48,781 nt of DNA, taken from contig JACRPT010000042.1 of the NCBI GenBank assembly GCA_016223045.1, forward strand, positions 1 through 48,781, given 5' to 3'. Below the pieces are notes generated by a model. That model had not been told where the DNA came from. It saw only the letters and a list, made by a program, of their open reading frames with translations, and made no database searches. Below are positions 1-8,756 of this stretch, one piece after another. The position numbers and the translations under genes were made by a program. The stretch is from Candidatus Eiseniibacteriota bacterium (lineage in GTDB: Bacteria > Eisenbacteria > RBG-16-71-46). Position 1 is the first letter of the stretch. The number at the start of each line of letters is the position of its first letter.

Positions 1-1
1 C

Positions 2-112
2 AAGGTGGCCCTGGTCGCGTGTATGCGGAAGCTGCTGCTCGCGGTCTACAGCGTCGCCAAGCACCGCAAGCCCTTCGTGCCGATGCTCGCAGCCGCAGAG
101 GTGCCCGCATGA
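2..112 (+). CDS. IS110-family transposase, C-terminal end only
   Basis: Reading from base 2, the first 36 codons give KVALVACMRKLLLAVYSVAK and continue to a TGA at 110-112. The core KVALVACMRKLL is the signature of the extreme C-terminus of IS110/IS116/IS902 transposases (DEDD-type recombinases). The rest of the protein lies outside the window. IS110 elements usually end a few tens of bases after the stop and have no clear terminal inverted repeats. The stretch after the stop, to roughly base 150 (TTGACGGACGTGACGGTATG), has the look of the right end, but the exact edge cannot be fixed here. The family call rests on a short but characteristic motif. Confidence 0.75.
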   Translation, partial: KVALVACMRKLLLAVYSVAKHRKPFVPMLAAAEVPA

Positions 113-348
113 AAAAAGCCCTTGACGGACGTGACGGTATGTCGCAGGAGGCCCTCCGTGCCGAGCAGCATTCCCGTCAGTACCAGGGTCGAGGCGGCGA
201 GAGCCACCGTGGCGAGGAGGTCCAAGTCCGGGTCCGCATGGAACCCGAGCCGTTGCGCCGACGCGCGTGCCGAACGCCAGAGCACAGCAAGCAGCACACC
301 CGCCAGGGCGGCGCGCAGGACAAACGAGGCGACTAGCTGAAGAGTCAT
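46..348 (-). CDS. Small membrane protein, 3' end probably replaced by the IS110 element
   Basis: This is a 100-residue frame with two hydrophobic segments, one near residues 8-24 (FVLRAALAGVLLAVLW) and one near residues 46-64 (TVALAASTLVLTGMLLG). The fold looks like a small inner-membrane protein, and I recognise no family. The last 25 or so codons run antisense to the transposase tail and include its right end, so the natural C-terminus was probably lost when the element inserted. The start at 348 is the first ATG and its ribosome site is weak. The frame may also be fortuitous. The hydrophobic pattern favours a real but truncated gene. Confidence 0.35.
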   Translation of the reverse strand: MTLQLVASFVLRAALAGVLLAVLWRSARASAQRLGFHADPDLDLLATVALAASTLVLTGMLLGTEGLLRHTVTSVKGFFHAGTSAAASIGTKGLRCLATL

Positions 349-609
349 GCGGGCGGCAGAATAGACGTCAACTCAACATCTGCGCCAGCGGGAAGTGGGG
401 GGCGCTCTCCATTGTCGCGCCGAAGGTCTGTAGCCTGCTTCGACCCCACAAGCTTGCAGCGGATGTGCGCGACGGCGATGAACTGCGCGGTCCCGGTCCC
501 CGCTACGACTGCGCGTGCCGGGGCAGGGCCGAACCTCGCGGCTCTCGCCCCGCAGCGCGAAGGCCCGGGCAGGGCCCGGGCCTCGCGCGTGCGGCGGGTG
601 TCCCTCCGG
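349..609. other. Intergenic stretch with no gene seen
   Basis: About 260 bases between the IS-disrupted frame and the DinB gene. Apart from the hairpin at 555-589 I see no convincing coding frame. The long open frames that cross it run opposite to the DinB gene and are products of high GC. Confidence 0.5.
555..589 (-). terminator. Strong GC hairpin after the DinB gene
   Basis: Bases 561-570 (AGGCCCGGGC) and 574-583 (GCCCGGGCCT) form a perfect 10-bp stem with a 3-nt loop. It extends through GCGCGA/CGCGC with a one-base bulge. The hairpin lies just beyond the stop of the DinB gene (610, minus strand). There is no U-tract, so this is a terminator-like structure rather than a classical intrinsic terminator. 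Confidence 0.5.
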
Positions 610-1131
610 CTACGCCGGCTGCTGCGCCTGCGGCTGGAACCCGGGCGCGTTGTGCTCGAAGTCCCACATCATCGGCACGTCCTGTCCCAGCGCACGCAGG
701 TACGCGTAGAGCTGGCCGCGGTGGTGCAGGAACTCGTCGTTGGTGATGCCGAAGCACACGAAGAGGGGGAAGTCCATCCCCCAGGGCGTCTTGACCGTGG
801 CCATGAGCTGCGCGTCCGTGACGCCCCTGGCAACGCGGTCGGCGGCGTCCCAGCACTCGCGGCAGTACTTCACCAGCTCGTCGCGCGTGCGGATGCCGGC
901 CACGACCTTCTTCTCGTCGAGCGGCTTGATCTCGCCGGCCGCCGCGCCTTCCAGCACGCTGCGCAGCGCCATGCCGTACGTGTGCACCACCAGCTCCTTC
1001 GGCGTGCGCATGTTGGCGATGGGATGGCTGTCGAGCTTGTCGGCGGGGAGCGCCTCGACGCAGCGCAGGCCGATGCCGACGGTCTGCCGCATGTGTTCCC
1101 ACATCATGGTGAGCGACTTCTTGTCCGTCAT
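610..1131 (-). CDS. DinB-family protein
   Basis: This 173-residue protein has a DinB-like four-helix-bundle pattern. Helix 1 carries TMMWEHMRQTVGIGLRCVEAL. A central segment (PKELVVHTYGMAL) gives the first metal-ligand His, and the C-terminal FLHHRGQLYAYLRALG gives the paired His that is typical of the metal triad. DinB/YfiT proteins are metal-dependent, often thiol-transferase or hydrolase-like, and their substrates are usually unknown. I start at the ATG at 1131 (MTDKKSL) because AGAAGGA lies nine bases upstream. The longer frame to 1251 has no signal of its own. The gene may be the distal member of the HMG-CoA synthase operon, about 190 bases below the small RHH-like gene. Confidence 0.85.
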   Translation of the reverse strand: MTDKKSLTMMWEHMRQTVGIGLRCVEALPADKLDSHPIANMRTPKELVVHTYGMALRSVLEGAAAGEIKPLDEKKVVAGIRTRDELVKYCRECWDAADRVARGVTDAQLMATVKTPWGMDFPLFVCFGITNDEFLHHRGQLYAYLRALGQDVPMMWDFEHNAPGFQPQAQQPA

Positions 1132-1320
1132 GGCGATCATCCTTCTGCTGAGGGGTGGCCGGGACGATGGATGCTCCCGGCGTTCGCAGAGCGCGGGTGC
1201 GCCCGTGGGGATGCGGGGGAGAGGATTGAGCGCGGGCACCGCGGCGGTCAACGGGAATCGCAGGGTCGCCGCGCGCCCGCGGCCGAAATCACAGAGCGCT
1301 GACGGATGCCCCGGCGCCGC

Positions 1321-1500
1321 TCAGGACGCGATGATCGGGTGGTCGGTGCCCTCCTCTTCCTCCCGTTCCATGTCGCGCAGCAGCCCGTTCACCGTCTTCT
1401 CGAGCAGGCTCTGCACCGTGACGCCCTCGCGCCGGGCCTCGGCCTCGAACGCGCGCAGCGCCTCCTCGGTCACGTCCACGCAGATATGGACCTTCGACAT
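1321..1500 (-). CDS. Small ribbon-helix-helix-like protein
   Basis: A 59-residue protein starting MSKVHICVDVTEEALRAFEA. It has an N-terminal beta strand (KVHICVDV) followed by two helices (TEEALRAFEAEARREG and VTVQSLLEKTVNGLLRDME) and an acidic tail. This is the layout of CopG/Arc-type RHH DNA-binding proteins and of many antitoxins. The ATG at 1500 is preceded by AGAGAGGTGGTCGC. No toxin partner is seen beside it. It sits 81 bases below the OB-fold gene on the same strand, so it may be read from the same transcript. The fold is inferred from pattern only. Confidence 0.65.
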   Translation of the reverse strand: MSKVHICVDVTEEALRAFEAEARREGVTVQSLLEKTVNGLLRDMEREEEEGTDHPIIAS

Positions 1501-1581
1501 GCGACCACCTCTCTGGCGGGGTCGCCCCCCGCGGTGGCCCCGGCGCAACGCGACCCCCGCCCGGCCGCGCGGAGCGAGGCG

Positions 1582-1980
1582 CTATGCGGCCGGGACGGCC
1601 TTGAAGCCGTAGCAGAGGATCCCGCCGTGGCCTTCCCGGCGGATCAGGCGGAACACCAGCGCGACCTCCATCCCGGGCTGGACCGCGCCCGGATCGCAGT
1701 CCACCACCTGGGTCATCAGCCGCGCCCCCTCCGGGGTCTCCACGATGGCGACGGCGTAGGGCGCCTCCATCTGGAACTCGGTGGGCGCGACCTGCACCAC
1801 GGTCGAGGTGACGACCTTCCCCTTCCACGACAGCATCGTCTTCTCGAACTCCTGCCCGCGGCACGCCGGGCACGCGCGGCGCGCCGGGTACACCACCTTG
1901 CCGCAGCCGCGGCAGCGCGCGGCCTCGAGCCGGTAGCGGGCCGGGATCTCTCTCCAGTTTCTCGGGCTCGGCACGGTCAC
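1582..1980 (-). CDS. DUF35 zinc-ribbon/OB-fold protein of the HMG-CoA synthase complex
   Basis: This 132-residue protein has an N-terminal zinc ribbon ([20 protein letters not shown], CxxC...CxxC), then an OB-fold ([16 protein letters not shown] ... [19 protein letters not shown]). This is the DUF35 architecture. In methanogens the DUF35 protein bridges acetoacetyl-CoA thiolase and HMG-CoA synthase and helps channel the intermediate. The GTG start at 1980 overlaps the thiolase stop as GTGA, which implies translational coupling. A second GTG follows two codons later. Gene order HMG-CoA synthase, thiolase, DUF35 supports the complex. The role in this organism is inferred. Confidence 0.85.
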   Translation of the reverse strand: MTVPSPRNWREIPARYRLEAARCRGCGKVVYPARRACPACRGQEFEKTMLSWKGKVVTSTVVQVAPTEFQMEAPYAVAIVETPEGARLMTQVVDCDPGAVQPGMEVALVFRLIRREGHGGILCYGFKAVPAA

Positions 1981-3125
1981 ACCCCCTCGAAGACGTGGAC
2001 CACGGAGCTGGCCCCGGACCCACCCATGTTCTGGGCGAGACCGATGCGCGCGCCCTTCACCTGGCGCGCGCCCGCCCCGCCGCGCAACTGCTCGAAGATC
2101 TCGATCGCCTGGGCGATGCCGGTGGCGCCCACCGGATGGCCCTTCGACTTGAGCCCGCCGCTGGTGTTGACCGGGATCTTCCCGCCCAGCGCGGTCAGCC
2201 CGGTGCGCGCGGCGTGACGGCCGGCGCCCTTCTCCACCAGCCCCAGCGCCTCGATGCAGCAGATCTCGGCGATGGCGAAGCAATCGTGCACCTCGGCGAC
2301 CTGGATGTCCGCGGGGCCGACGCCCGCCATCTTGTACGCGCGCTCGCCCGAGAGCTGCACCGCGTCGAGGAACGCGGGGTCCTTGCGGTCGGCGAGCGCC
2401 ATCGTGCTTGTGGCGAGGCCCGTGCCGCGGATCTTCACCGGGTGGTCGGTGTAGCGCTTCGCGTGCTCGAGCGGGCAGAGCAGCACCGCGGCCGCGCCGT
2501 CGCTCACCGGCGAGCAGCACAGGAGCCGCAGCGGGTCGGACACCATCGAGGACTTCATCACCTCCTCGAGCTTCACCTCGCGCGCGAACTGAGCCTTGGG
2601 GTTCAGGGCGCCGTGGCGGTGGTTCTTGACTGCCACCCACGCCAGGTCCTCCTCGGTGGTGCCGTTGGCCTGCATGTGGGCGCGCGCGATCATGGCGTAG
2701 AGGCCCGGGAACGTGATCCCGTGGAACGCCTCCAGCTCCTGGTCGGCCGCGGTCGCCAGCACCGCCGTGACGTCCGCGCCGTCGGTCATCTTCTCGACGC
2801 CGGCCGCCAGCACCAGGTCGCTCGCGCCCGAGGCCACCTCGAGGAACGCGGTGCGCAGCGCCACGCCGCCCGAGGCACACGCCGACTCGACGTGCGTGGC
2901 CGCCACGCCCGCCATCCCGATCTGGTCGGCCATGAGCGGCCCGATGTGCTCCTGCCCCACGAACTGCCCGCCCGACATGCAGCCCACCACGATCGAGTCC
3001 AGGCGGTCCACCTTCGCCGCCGCCAGCGCCTCGAGCGCCGCCTCGGCGAACAGGTCGCGCAGGCTCGACTCCCACAGCTCTCCGAAGCGGGTCATGCCCG
3101 CCGAAACGATCGCGACTTCCCTCAT
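1977..3125 (-). CDS. Archaeal-type acetoacetyl-CoA thiolase (thiolase/SCP-x family)
   Basis: 382 residues. The nucleophilic Cys is C83 in [10 protein letters not shown], the conserved His lies in [10 protein letters not shown], and the C-terminal motif is GHPVGATG. The short, SCP-x-like form without the usual second active-site Cys motif matches the archaeal thiolase that works with HMG-CoA synthase, condensing two acetyl-CoA to acetoacetyl-CoA. It lies between HMG-CoA synthase (stop 3141, 15 bases upstream) and the DUF35 gene, which it overlaps by four bases. Related proteins are also annotated as lipid-transfer thiolases, so the substrate is taken from context. The start at 3125 is an ATG with GGAGGGCC upstream. 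Confidence 0.88.
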   Translation of the reverse strand: MREVAIVSAGMTRFGELWESSLRDLFAEAALEALAAAKVDRLDSIVVGCMSGGQFVGQEHIGPLMADQIGMAGVAATHVESACASGGVALRTAFLEVASGASDLVLAAGVEKMTDGADVTAVLATAADQELEAFHGITFPGLYAMIARAHMQANGTTEEDLAWVAVKNHRHGALNPKAQFAREVKLEEVMKSSMVSDPLRLLCCSPVSDGAAAVLLCPLEHAKRYTDHPVKIRGTGLATSTMALADRKDPAFLDAVQLSGERAYKMAGVGPADIQVAEVHDCFAIAEICCIEALGLVEKGAGRHAARTGLTALGGKIPVNTSGGLKSKGHPVGATGIAQAIEIFEQLRGGAGARQVKGARIGLAQNMGGSGASSVVHVFEGV

Positions 3126-3140
3126 GGCATGGCCCTCCTT

Positions 3141-4187
3141 TCAGTCGTTGAGGATGATCTTCTCGCGGAACTTCGCGTATTCGCCGTACGTCAGGTAGCG
3201 CCGCGGCCCGTCGAGCATCGAGCGCACCGTGGGCGCGAGCGCGCGGCGCTCCGGCAGCAGCTTCGTCGCCTTGAGCACGAAGGAGTCGCTGCCCGCGCCC
3301 GAGCCGAACGAGGTGATGAGGATGAGGTCCCCCGGCGCGGCCACATCCAGGATCGCCGCCAGCCCGGTGGGCGAGGAGCCCGAGTAGGTGTTGCCCATGG
3401 TGTTCACCACCCAGCCCGTCGCCATCTGTTCCTTCGAGAAGCCGAGCGTCCTGGCGGCCTGGAGCGGGAACTTCCCGTTCGGCATGTGGAAGACCACGTA
3501 CCTGAAGTCGGCGGGCTTGAAGCCCGACTTCTTCAGGATCGCGCGGGTCGCGCTCTCGACGTGCTTGAAGTAGGCGGGCTCGCCGGTGAAGCGGCCGCCG
3601 TGGCGCGGGTAGAACTGGCCCTCGCGGCGCCAGAAGTCAGGCGTGTCCGTGGTGAAGCTGTAGGTCTCGAGCACTTCGGCCAGCAGGTTCTCGCGGCCGA
3701 AGAGGTAGGCCGCGCCGCCCGCGGAGGCCGAGAACTCGAGCGCGTCGTTGGGCGCGCCCTGCGAGGTGTCGGCGCCGATCCCCATCGCGTACTCGACGCG
3801 CCCCGACTCGACCAGGCCGAGCGAGACGAACATCGCCTCGGTGCCCGCCTTGCACGCGAACTCGAAGTCCGCGACGTGCACCTCTGGCGCGATGCCGAGC
3901 GCCTCGATCAGGGCGGTGCCGCTCGGCTTGACCGCGTACGGGTGCGATTCCGAGCCGATGTAGACCGCGCCGATCTTCGCGGGAGCGATGCCGGCGCGCG
4001 CGATCGCCGAGCGGCCCGCCGCCACCGAGATGGTGATGGTGTCTTCGTCGAGGCCGGGGACCGACTTCTCCTCGAGCAGGAGACCCCTGCGGATCGTCTC
4101 GGGGTCCTTGCCCCACTGCCGCGCGATCTCCTCCGCCTTGATCCGGTTGCGCGGGATGTACGCCCCGTAACCGACGATGCCTGCCAT
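3141..4187 (-). CDS. Archaeal-type hydroxymethylglutaryl-CoA synthase
   Basis: A 348-residue protein, the length of archaeal HMG-CoA synthases and shorter than eukaryotic or Firmicutes MvaS. The catalytic triad is visible: E80 (IGSES), C112 ([10 protein letters not shown]) and H234 ([11 protein letters not shown]). It condenses acetyl-CoA with acetoacetyl-CoA to give HMG-CoA. The ATG at 4187 ([12 protein letters not shown]) has GAGGAGA eight bases upstream, and the longer frame above it lacks such a site. It is the first gene of a three-gene operon with thiolase and DUF35. An ispH of the MEP pathway is present elsewhere in the window, so the product may feed leucine/terpenoid or ketone-body metabolism rather than mevalonate. 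Confidence 0.9.
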   Translation of the reverse strand: MAGIVGYGAYIPRNRIKAEEIARQWGKDPETIRRGLLLEEKSVPGLDEDTITISVAAGRSAIARAGIAPAKIGAVYIGSESHPYAVKPSGTALIEALGIAPEVHVADFEFACKAGTEAMFVSLGLVESGRVEYAMGIGADTSQGAPNDALEFSASAGGAAYLFGRENLLAEVLETYSFTTDTPDFWRREGQFYPRHGGRFTGEPAYFKHVESATRAILKKSGFKPADFRYVVFHMPNGKFPLQAARTLGFSKEQMATGWVVNTMGNTYSGSSPTGLAAILDVAAPGDLILITSFGSGAGSDSFVLKATKLLPERRALAPTVRSMLDGPRRYLTYGEYAKFREKIILND

Positions 4188-4415
4188 GAGCGTCTCCTCG
4201 GAGGCGCGACCTCGCGGGCCGCGATTGCGGAGCCGGCGGTGCGACGGCGCGCGGATGGTGAACCCGTGATGGACTGCAAACACACGGACCGGGTGCGGGG
4301 CAACCGCCGGAGCGTCTTCGGCGGCCCGCGCCGCTCCCGGTCCGGGGGACAGGCTAGCAGACCGGACGCGCCGCGGCAGGTAGCCGGTGGTGGGGGTGGC
4401 AGGCGCGGATGACGC

Positions 4416-4444
4416 TGGTCCCGGGGCTCGGCGGGGCCTAGAAT
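4416..4444 (+). promoter_or_regulatory. Possible sigma-70-like promoter for the secreted propeller gene
   Basis: TAGAAT at 4439-4444 is a good -10 match. The -35 at 17 bases is poor (TGGTCC, 4416-4421). The RBS GCGGAGGA and the ATG at 4474 follow at fitting distances. Confidence 0.3.
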
Positions 4445-4473
4445 CCAGGCGCATCCTGCGGAGGACGCCATCC

Positions 4474-5454
4474 ATGAAGCCCTGCCTCGCGCTTCTCGCC
4501 ATCGTCCTCGGCGCGGCGCTCCTCGCCGCCGCCCCGGCGCCCGCAGTCACCCTGCGGCCGGGTGACCTCGTGATCCTCGACAACTGCGCCGGCCACAACC
4601 GGGTCTACCACGTGGATCACGCCACCGGCGCCATGAGCTGGGTGGCCGCGGCGCGACTGCTCGCCGACCCCAGCGATGTCGCGGTGCATCCGGACGGCAG
4701 GATCCTGGTCGCCGACCGCACGAACGGCGTCGTCGCGATCGACCCGGCGACCGGGGCGCAGTCGGTGCTGTCTTCCGGCGGGCTGTTCAGCGGCGGATGG
4801 CCGGGAGGTATCGCCGTCGCGCCGGACGGCGACATCCTGGTGAGCGTGGACTTCGCCGCGGGCGCCGGGACGCCGGCGATCGTGCGGGTGGACTCGACCG
4901 GGGCATCGCAGAGCATCGTCACCTCGGGCGGATTCCTGCGCTGGCCGCGCGGGATGGCGATCGCCACCGACGGCACGCTGTTCGTGTGCGATCCGGACGG
5001 CCAGCCCGCCACGCCCTACACCGGCGCGTACGCGCGCGGGACCATCGTCCGCATCGCACTCGTGGGCGGCACGCAGCTCGGGCAGATCGAGTCCGAGCAG
5101 CTCTCCGGGCCGTTCGATGCCGACTGGTCGGTGACGACCGGCCGGCTGGCGGAGGTCCATGCCGGGATCATGGGGCCCTGCTACGGCGGTGGCGCGCTGT
5201 GGGTGGACCCGGTGAGCGGACCGCTCTTCGCGATCGGCGGGTCGGGCAATTGCTTCAACGGGATCGCGGTCGGGTCCGACGGGGAGCTCGCCTTTTCGGG
5301 TATGACCGTCCTCAACCACGACCCCGGGGACTGCTACGTGTCCGCCGGCGGGAGGACCTTCAGCGGCGTGGGCGGCCCACTGGCCGTCGTACCGACGAAT
5401 CTCACACCGACGGTCGGGGTCTCGTGGGGGCGGATCAAGGCGCTGTACCGGTGA
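4474..5454 (+). CDS. Secreted NHL/SMP-30-like beta-propeller protein
   Basis: 326 residues with a clear Sec signal peptide ([20 protein letters not shown], then PAPAVT). Repeated blades read [49 protein letters not shown] and [15 protein letters not shown]. That G-x-A-x-x-x-D-G-x-[IL]-[FL]-V-x-D rhythm is typical of NHL/SMP-30 six-bladed propellers. There are no catalytic residues I can name and no sorting domain at the C-terminus. The ATG at 4474 follows TGCGGAGGACGCCATCC. The product is probably periplasmic or secreted, possibly binding a ligand. It is divergent from the HMG-CoA synthase operon and has no obvious partner. Confidence 0.8.
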   Translation: MKPCLALLAIVLGAALLAAAPAPAVTLRPGDLVILDNCAGHNRVYHVDHATGAMSWVAAARLLADPSDVAVHPDGRILVADRTNGVVAIDPATGAQSVLSSGGLFSGGWPGGIAVAPDGDILVSVDFAAGAGTPAIVRVDSTGASQSIVTSGGFLRWPRGMAIATDGTLFVCDPDGQPATPYTGAYARGTIVRIALVGGTQLGQIESEQLSGPFDADWSVTTGRLAEVHAGIMGPCYGGGALWVDPVSGPLFAIGGSGNCFNGIAVGSDGELAFSGMTVLNHDPGDCYVSAGGRTFSGVGGPLAVVPTNLTPTVGVSWGRIKALYR

Positions 5455-5542
5455 CGCCTCGACCGGGAGCCGGTCACTCCGTCCAGCCGTCGCCGGGCCG
5501 CTCCGCGCGCGAGCCGCGGGTCATTCGACTCGCGGGCCCCGT

Positions 5543-5564
5543 GCGCTGAGGCGTCCCTCAGCGC
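5543..5564 (+). terminator. Intrinsic terminator for the propeller gene
   Basis: GCGCTGAGG (5543-5551) and CCTCAGCGC (5556-5564) form a perfect 9-bp stem with a 4-nt loop, followed by TTATTCTT on the plus strand. The stem includes the stop codon of the convergent AtuA-type gene. Confidence 0.7.
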
Positions 5565-7390
5565 TTATTCTTCGGTCGCGTTGGCGGGGCCGTCACGCCG
5601 TCCGCCGCGTCCCCGCGCCGCGCCCCCTCGAGCAACGCGCGCGGGGCCTTCACCTCCATCGCCAGCAGGGCGTGCGCCAGGGTCTTGCCCTGTGCGTCGA
5701 GCCGCAGCGACTGCGTGCCGCCGCCGCCCAGCGACTGGTGGAGCAGGAAGTTGAGCGCCTGGAGATTGGGCACCTCGTGGCGCACCACCTTGCCCAGGCA
5801 GATGCCCTTGAAGCGCCGCTTCACCACCGCCGCGGTCAGCGTGCGCCTGAGCCACGGGTAGATCCCGGGTGCGCGGGCGATGACGCCGATGTTGCAGGTG
5901 TCGCCCTTGTCGCCGCTGCGCGCGTGCGCGAGTCGCGACAGCGCGACCGCAACCTGTTTCTGGCTCCCTTTCGCACGCGGCCACTTCTCCTTCTCGAGCC
6001 GCGCCGGGCGGCGCGGCGGCACGACCGGCGTCGGCCACTCCAGCTCGCGCTGGCGCGAGCGCGTCACGATCGTGGCCTTGACGCGGTCGCGCGGCACCAG
6101 CGCCGGCCAGTACGCGACCACCTCCTGCCGCTGCGGGCGGCCGCCCGTGACCGCCACGCCGGGCGGGCCCGAGAGGATCACCGCCGGCACCATCTTCGAG
6201 AACTGCTCGATCTTCAGCTTGTCCGCGTCGCGCACCGAGAGCCGCAGCAGCACCTCGGCCGGCTGCGAGGGCGGCGCGAGCGGCCCCCAGCACGCCGAGT
6301 GGCCGACCAGCTCCGCGTGCTTCTCGGCGAACTCGAGCCCCAGGCGCTTCCAGAACAGCTCGGTGAAGGCGCGCGCCTTCTCGACCGCGTCGGGCGCCGA
6401 GATGATGAGCGTGCCGCTCGCCTTCCAGCCGTCGAAGTAGGAGGCGCTCACCTTGAGCGAGCCCGGTGCCGGCCGGCCCTTCACGCCCCACACGCGCACC
6501 CGGTCGCGTCCCGCCTGCTCGAGGCGGATCGAGCCGAAGTCGGCGACCACGTCGGGCGTGATGTAGCCGCGCGGATCGCCCATCTCGTAGACCAGCTGCT
6601 CCTTCACCGTGCGCACCGTCACCGCGCCGCCGGTGCCGGCGTGCTTGGTCACGACGAACGAGCCGTCCGGGAAGGCCTCGACCACCGGGTAGCCGATGCG
6701 GTCGAAGTTCCGCACGCGGCGCCAGTCGGTGAAGTTGCCGCCCGTGCTCTGCGCGCCGCACTCGACGATGTGCCCGGCGACGATCCCGGCGGCCAGCCGG
6801 TCCCAGTCGTCGGCCTTCCAGCCGAAGGCGTGGATCATCGGCGCCAGCGTGATGCCGGTGTCGGTGCAGCGTCCGGTGACCACGATCTGCGCACCGCCCG
6901 AGAGCGCCTCGACCACCGGCCAGGCGCCGTAGTACGCGTTCGCCGAGGAGACGCGCTCGCGGATCGCGGCGAACCGCGCGCCGTCGTCCATGTTGTCGAG
7001 CGTCACGCCCGCCCCATTCAGTTCGCCCAGCCGCTCGAGCAGGTCGTCTCCGACCACGCACGCCACGTCGAGCGGGTGGCCGTTGCGCTGCGCCATCTCG
7101 AGCAGCGCGCCGCGGCAGGCGAGCGGATTCACGCCACCCGCGTTGCTGATGACACTGGCGCCGCGCTCCGCGAGCAGCGGCAGCGCCTGCTCGACCTGGG
7201 CCACGAAGTCGCGCGCGTAGCCCGCGCGCGGGTCGCGCGCGCGCTGCTTCTGCATGATGGACATGGTGATCTCGGCCAGGAAGTCGAGCGTCACGTAGTC
7301 CACCGGACCCAGCTCGAGCTGGCGCCGGAACTGCGACAGGTCATCGCCCCAGTAGCCGCCGGCGTTGGCGATGCGGATCGAGTCGCGCAT
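5558..7390 (-). CDS. AtuA-type protein (DUF1446 plus C-terminal ferredoxin-fold domain)
   Basis: 610 residues. The DUF1446 domain covers about residues 5-455, with IRIANAGGYWGDD at the start, GASVISNAGGVNP, VTGRCTDTGITLAP, and HIVECGAQSTGGNFTDW. A second domain at about 480-590 contains LAHARSGDKGDTCNIGV and the following VVRHEVPNLQALNFLL, which is the AtuA-like C-terminal unit. AtuA is required for acyclic terpene (citronellol/geraniol) catabolism in Pseudomonas, though its chemistry is not settled. Other atu genes (carboxylase, dehydrogenases) are not adjacent. The ATG at 7390 begins MRDSIRIANAGG, which matches the family N-terminus. Family assignment is strong and substrate is unknown. Confidence 0.88.
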   Translation of the reverse strand: MRDSIRIANAGGYWGDDLSQFRRQLELGPVDYVTLDFLAEITMSIMQKQRARDPRAGYARDFVAQVEQALPLLAERGASVISNAGGVNPLACRGALLEMAQRNGHPLDVACVVGDDLLERLGELNGAGVTLDNMDDGARFAAIRERVSSANAYYGAWPVVEALSGGAQIVVTGRCTDTGITLAPMIHAFGWKADDWDRLAAGIVAGHIVECGAQSTGGNFTDWRRVRNFDRIGYPVVEAFPDGSFVVTKHAGTGGAVTVRTVKEQLVYEMGDPRGYITPDVVADFGSIRLEQAGRDRVRVWGVKGRPAPGSLKVSASYFDGWKASGTLIISAPDAVEKARAFTELFWKRLGLEFAEKHAELVGHSACWGPLAPPSQPAEVLLRLSVRDADKLKIEQFSKMVPAVILSGPPGVAVTGGRPQRQEVVAYWPALVPRDRVKATIVTRSRQRELEWPTPVVPPRRPARLEKEKWPRAKGSQKQVAVALSRLAHARSGDKGDTCNIGVIARAPGIYPWLRRTLTAAVVKRRFKGICLGKVVRHEVPNLQALNFLLHQSLGGGGTQSLRLDAQGKTLAHALLAMEVKAPRALLEGARRGDAADGVTAPPTRPKNKR

Positions 7391-7480
7391 GGGTCTCGGG
7401 TGCGAGGGAGCGGTTCGGTGCTGCGTTTCGGACGCGGCATGCTAGCACAGGGGCGCCGGGGCCTCGCGGCCGGGGGAGTG

Positions 7481-7520
7481 GCCGGGGGAGGCGCGCTGAT
7501 CGAGCCGCGGGCAGGGCGCG
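7481..7520 (+). repeat. Repeat copy A, degenerate, upstream of the YhcG-type nuclease
   Basis: The stretch around GGGGAGGCGCGCTGATCGAG matches the core of copies B and C at 7525-7564 and 8736-8775. In the frame ending at TGA it reads ...GEAR-stop, close to the nuclease C-terminus GETR-stop. Confidence 0.5.
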
Positions 7521-7524
7521 ATTG

Positions 7525-7564
7525 CGGCGAGGGAGACGCGCTGATCGAGGCGGCGGCCGGACGG
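7525..7564 (+). repeat. 40-bp direct repeat copy B, upstream of the YhcG-type nuclease
   Basis: This 40-bp block matches 8736-8775 at 36 of 40 positions by eye, without gaps. In frame it spells AARETR-stop, the same end as the nuclease gene (AAGETR-stop), and the match continues 21 bases past the stop. The nuclease gene lies between the copies. Confidence 0.8.
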
Positions 7565-7596
7565 CGCCGGCGGCGGACAGGCCAGGTCCTCGCTCG

Positions 7597-7625
7597 CTGA
7601 CGTCGTGTTCACCTTCCAGTACAAT
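7597..7625 (+). promoter_or_regulatory. Promoter for the YhcG-type nuclease
   Basis: CTGACG (7597-7602), 17 bases, TACAAT (7620-7625). The ATG at 7677 lies about 45 bases below the predicted start of transcription. This independent promoter sits between repeat copy B and the gene. Confidence 0.55.
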
Positions 7626-7676
7626 GCCGGCAGCGCCCCCGCGCCCCCGCCGACCTGTCCCCGGCGCAGGTGAGCC

Positions 7677-8756
7677 ATGCATGAGAAGACCCGTCGCGCG
7701 ACCAGGCTCGCACGCCCGAAGTCCGCCGCGCCCGCCCGCAGCCGCCTCATCACCGACATCCGCAAGCTCATCGAGTCCGCTCGCTCGCGGACGGCGCAAA
7801 CCGTCAACTCCCAGCTGGTCCTGCTCTACTGGAACATCGGAGTGCGGATTCGGAGGGACATCCTCAGGGAGAAGCGCGCGGCGTACGGGGAGGAGATTGT
7901 CTCCGCACTGGGGAGACAATTGACGCGCGAATACGGGCCGGGCTTCAGCTCCCGGAATCTGTTCAACATGGTCCGCATCGCGGAGGTCTTCCCCAGTGCC
8001 AGGATTGTGCACACACTGTGTGCACAATTGAGCTGGTCCCACCTCCGGTCGATCATCTACCTCAAGGACTCCCTCCAGCGCGAGTTCTACGTCGAGATGT
8101 GCCGGATCGAGCGCTGGAGCGTCCGCACCCTCAGGGCCAAGATCGCCGGCATGCTCTTCGAGCGCACCGCCATCTCGAAGAAGCCCGCGCACCTCGCGCG
8201 CCGTGAGCTGAAGGCGCTGCGCGAGGAGGACCGGATGACTCCGGACCTGCTCTTCCGCGACCCGTACTTCCTCGACTTCCTGGGGCTCAAGGACGCCTAC
8301 GACGAGCAGGACCTCGAGGCGGCGATCCTGCGCGAGCTGGAGCGGTTCATCCTCGAGCTGGGCGCGGGCTTCACCTTCGTGGCGCGGCAGAAGCGCATCA
8401 CGGTGGACTACGACGACTACTACCTCGACCTGCTCTTCTTCCACCGTGGGCTGCGCCGGCTGGTCGCGGTCGAGCTCAAGCTCGGCAGGTTCCAGGCGTC
8501 GGACAAGGGACAGATGGAGCTCTATCTCCGCTGGCTCGAGCGGCACGAACGGAGGGAAGGCGAGAGGTCGCCGATCGGTCTGATCCTCTGCGCCGGGAAG
8601 TCCGCCGAGCATGTCGAGTTGCTGGAGCTCGAGCAGAGCGGCATCAGGGTCGCCGAGTACCTGACCGAGCTGCCGCCGCGCCGGCTGCTCGAGGGCAAGC
8701 TGCACGAGGCCGTCCGGCTGGCGCGGGAGCGGCTCGCGGCGGGGGAGACGCGTTGA
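7677..8756 (+). CDS. YhcG-type (DUF1016) PD-(D/E)XK nuclease
   Basis: 359 residues, the usual length for the family. The N-terminal winged-helix-like DUF1016_N domain covers about residues 25-175 (VNSQLVLLYWNIGVRIRRDI, GPGFSSRNLFNMVRIAEVF, LSWSHLRSIIYLKD). The C-terminal nuclease domain carries DYYLDLLFFHRGLRRLVAVE followed by LKLGRF, so the PD-(D/E)XK core is D...ExK, then GQMELYLRWLERHE. YhcG proteins are predicted nucleases found in mobile and defence-like settings, and their biological role is not established. The ATG at 7677 follows CGGCGCAGGTGAGCC. The gene stands alone and is bracketed by 40-bp direct repeats that include its own last codons, suggesting duplication or transposition. 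Confidence 0.9.
   Translation: MHEKTRRATRLARPKSAAPARSRLITDIRKLIESARSRTAQTVNSQLVLLYWNIGVRIRRDILREKRAAYGEEIVSALGRQLTREYGPGFSSRNLFNMVRIAEVFPSARIVHTLCAQLSWSHLRSIIYLKDSLQREFYVEMCRIERWSVRTLRAKIAGMLFERTAISKKPAHLARRELKALREEDRMTPDLLFRDPYFLDFLGLKDAYDEQDLEAAILRELERFILELGAGFTFVARQKRITVDYDDYYLDLLFFHRGLRRLVAVELKLGRFQASDKGQMELYLRWLERHERREGERSPIGLILCAGKSAEHVELLELEQSGIRVAEYLTELPPRRLLEGKLHEAVRLARERLAAGETR

Noticed and set aside
1995-4412. 805-codon plus-strand frame opposite the HMG-CoA synthase and thiolase genes
   Set aside because: It is antisense to three well-supported genes and is Arg/Ala/His-rich without family motifs, a usual effect of high GC.
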